A stretch of DNA of 6,147 nucleotides. Origin: Chitinophagaceae bacterium (GTDB lineage Bacteria > Bacteroidota > Bacteroidia > Chitinophagales > Chitinophagaceae). Below the pieces are notes generated by a model. That model searched no databases. It saw only the letters and a program-made list of their open reading frames with translations, and was not told the DNA's origin. Every line of letters starts with the position of its first letter. The first letter of the stretch is position 1. Where the stretch lies: NCBI GenBank assembly GCA_947461495.1, contig CANHLV010000124.1:1-6147 (forward strand), given 5' to 3'. This document shows, piece by piece, positions 5,977 to 6,147 of the stretch. Both the position numbers and the translations under genes were made by a program.

Positions 5977-6147
5977 ATGAAGCTCGAAGAAAAATTGTCC
6001 GCCAGGAGCGAAAATAAATGTGAGCTATGTAGTACGACTACTTCACTATCTGTTTACGAAGTTCCTTATGCAAAATATGTTGATGAAGATTGTTGTTTTA
6101 AGATTTGTAATAAATGTCTTGCCCAACTCGATAAAAAAGAAGAACTA
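5977..6147 (+). CDS. PhnA-domain zinc-binding protein, partial (C-terminus off the window)
   Basis: The frame is open from ATG at 5977 to the right edge (57 codons seen). The start MKLEEKLSARSENKCELC, then LSVYEVPYAK, and C44-x2-C47 match the N-terminal zinc-ribbon of PhnA/YjdM-type proteins (pattern E..L..RS.N.CELC....LSVYEV). Likely zinc ligands are C15, C18, C44 and C47; C39 and C40 are extra. Despite the name, these proteins are not shown to act in phosphonate breakdown, and the true role is unknown. The remainder, outside the window, should carry the C-terminal PhnA domain. The ATG follows an A-run (CAATCAAAAAAAATG), typical for this phylum. The decayed TPR fragment ends about 40 nt upstream, and no clear promoter box is visible in the gap. 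Confidence 0.85.
   Translation, partial: MKLEEKLSARSENKCELCSTTTSLSVYEVPYAKYVDEDCCFKICNKCLAQLDKKEEL

Overview
The window looks like chromosomal DNA of a free-living Bacteroidota bacterium (Flavobacteriales or Chitinophagales type). It is strongly AT-rich. Starts lack clear Shine-Dalgarno sequences and follow A-rich leaders. Signal peptides end in the typical 'SAQAQ' and 'CFSQ/CYSQ' style, and the families (WG-repeat protein, GT-C/TPR membrane protein, DUF6370-like protein, PhnA-type zinc protein) are common in that phylum. No tRNA, rRNA, CRISPR array or intact insertion sequence is visible.

Layout. (1) 1-987, minus strand: a secreted WG-repeat protein running off the left edge. (2) 988-1114: a divergent promoter region whose centre is a 16-bp near-palindrome made of two back-to-back Bacteroidetes-type -7 boxes. 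(3) 1115-3555, plus strand: a two-gene operon of a TMTC-like polytopic membrane protein (GT-C glycosyltransferase fold plus about seven TPRs) and, 2 nt later, a small secreted cysteine-rich protein resembling DUF6370. (4) 3719-4543, plus strand: a fatty acid hydroxylase/sterol desaturase family enzyme with all histidine boxes. (5) 4568-5461, minus strand and convergent: an exported protein of unknown family. (6) 5454-5976: a roughly 500-nt accessory stretch with no confident gene. It holds a tandem palindromic repeat that reaches into the start codon of the exported protein, then an unassigned stretch, then a decayed fragment about 80% identical over 80 nt to the TPR part of the gene at 1115. 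(7) 5977-6147, plus strand: the N-terminus of a PhnA-domain zinc protein, cut by the right edge.

Most of the window is envelope biology: three exported proteins and two multi-spanning membrane enzymes. The clearest functional pairing is the TMTC-like protein with its 2-nt-spaced secreted partner. No complete new defence or mobile system is visible. The parts most worth a second look are the repeat region, where a hairpin would pair with the start codon of the downstream gene, the paralogue remnant beside it, and the symmetric divergent promoter.
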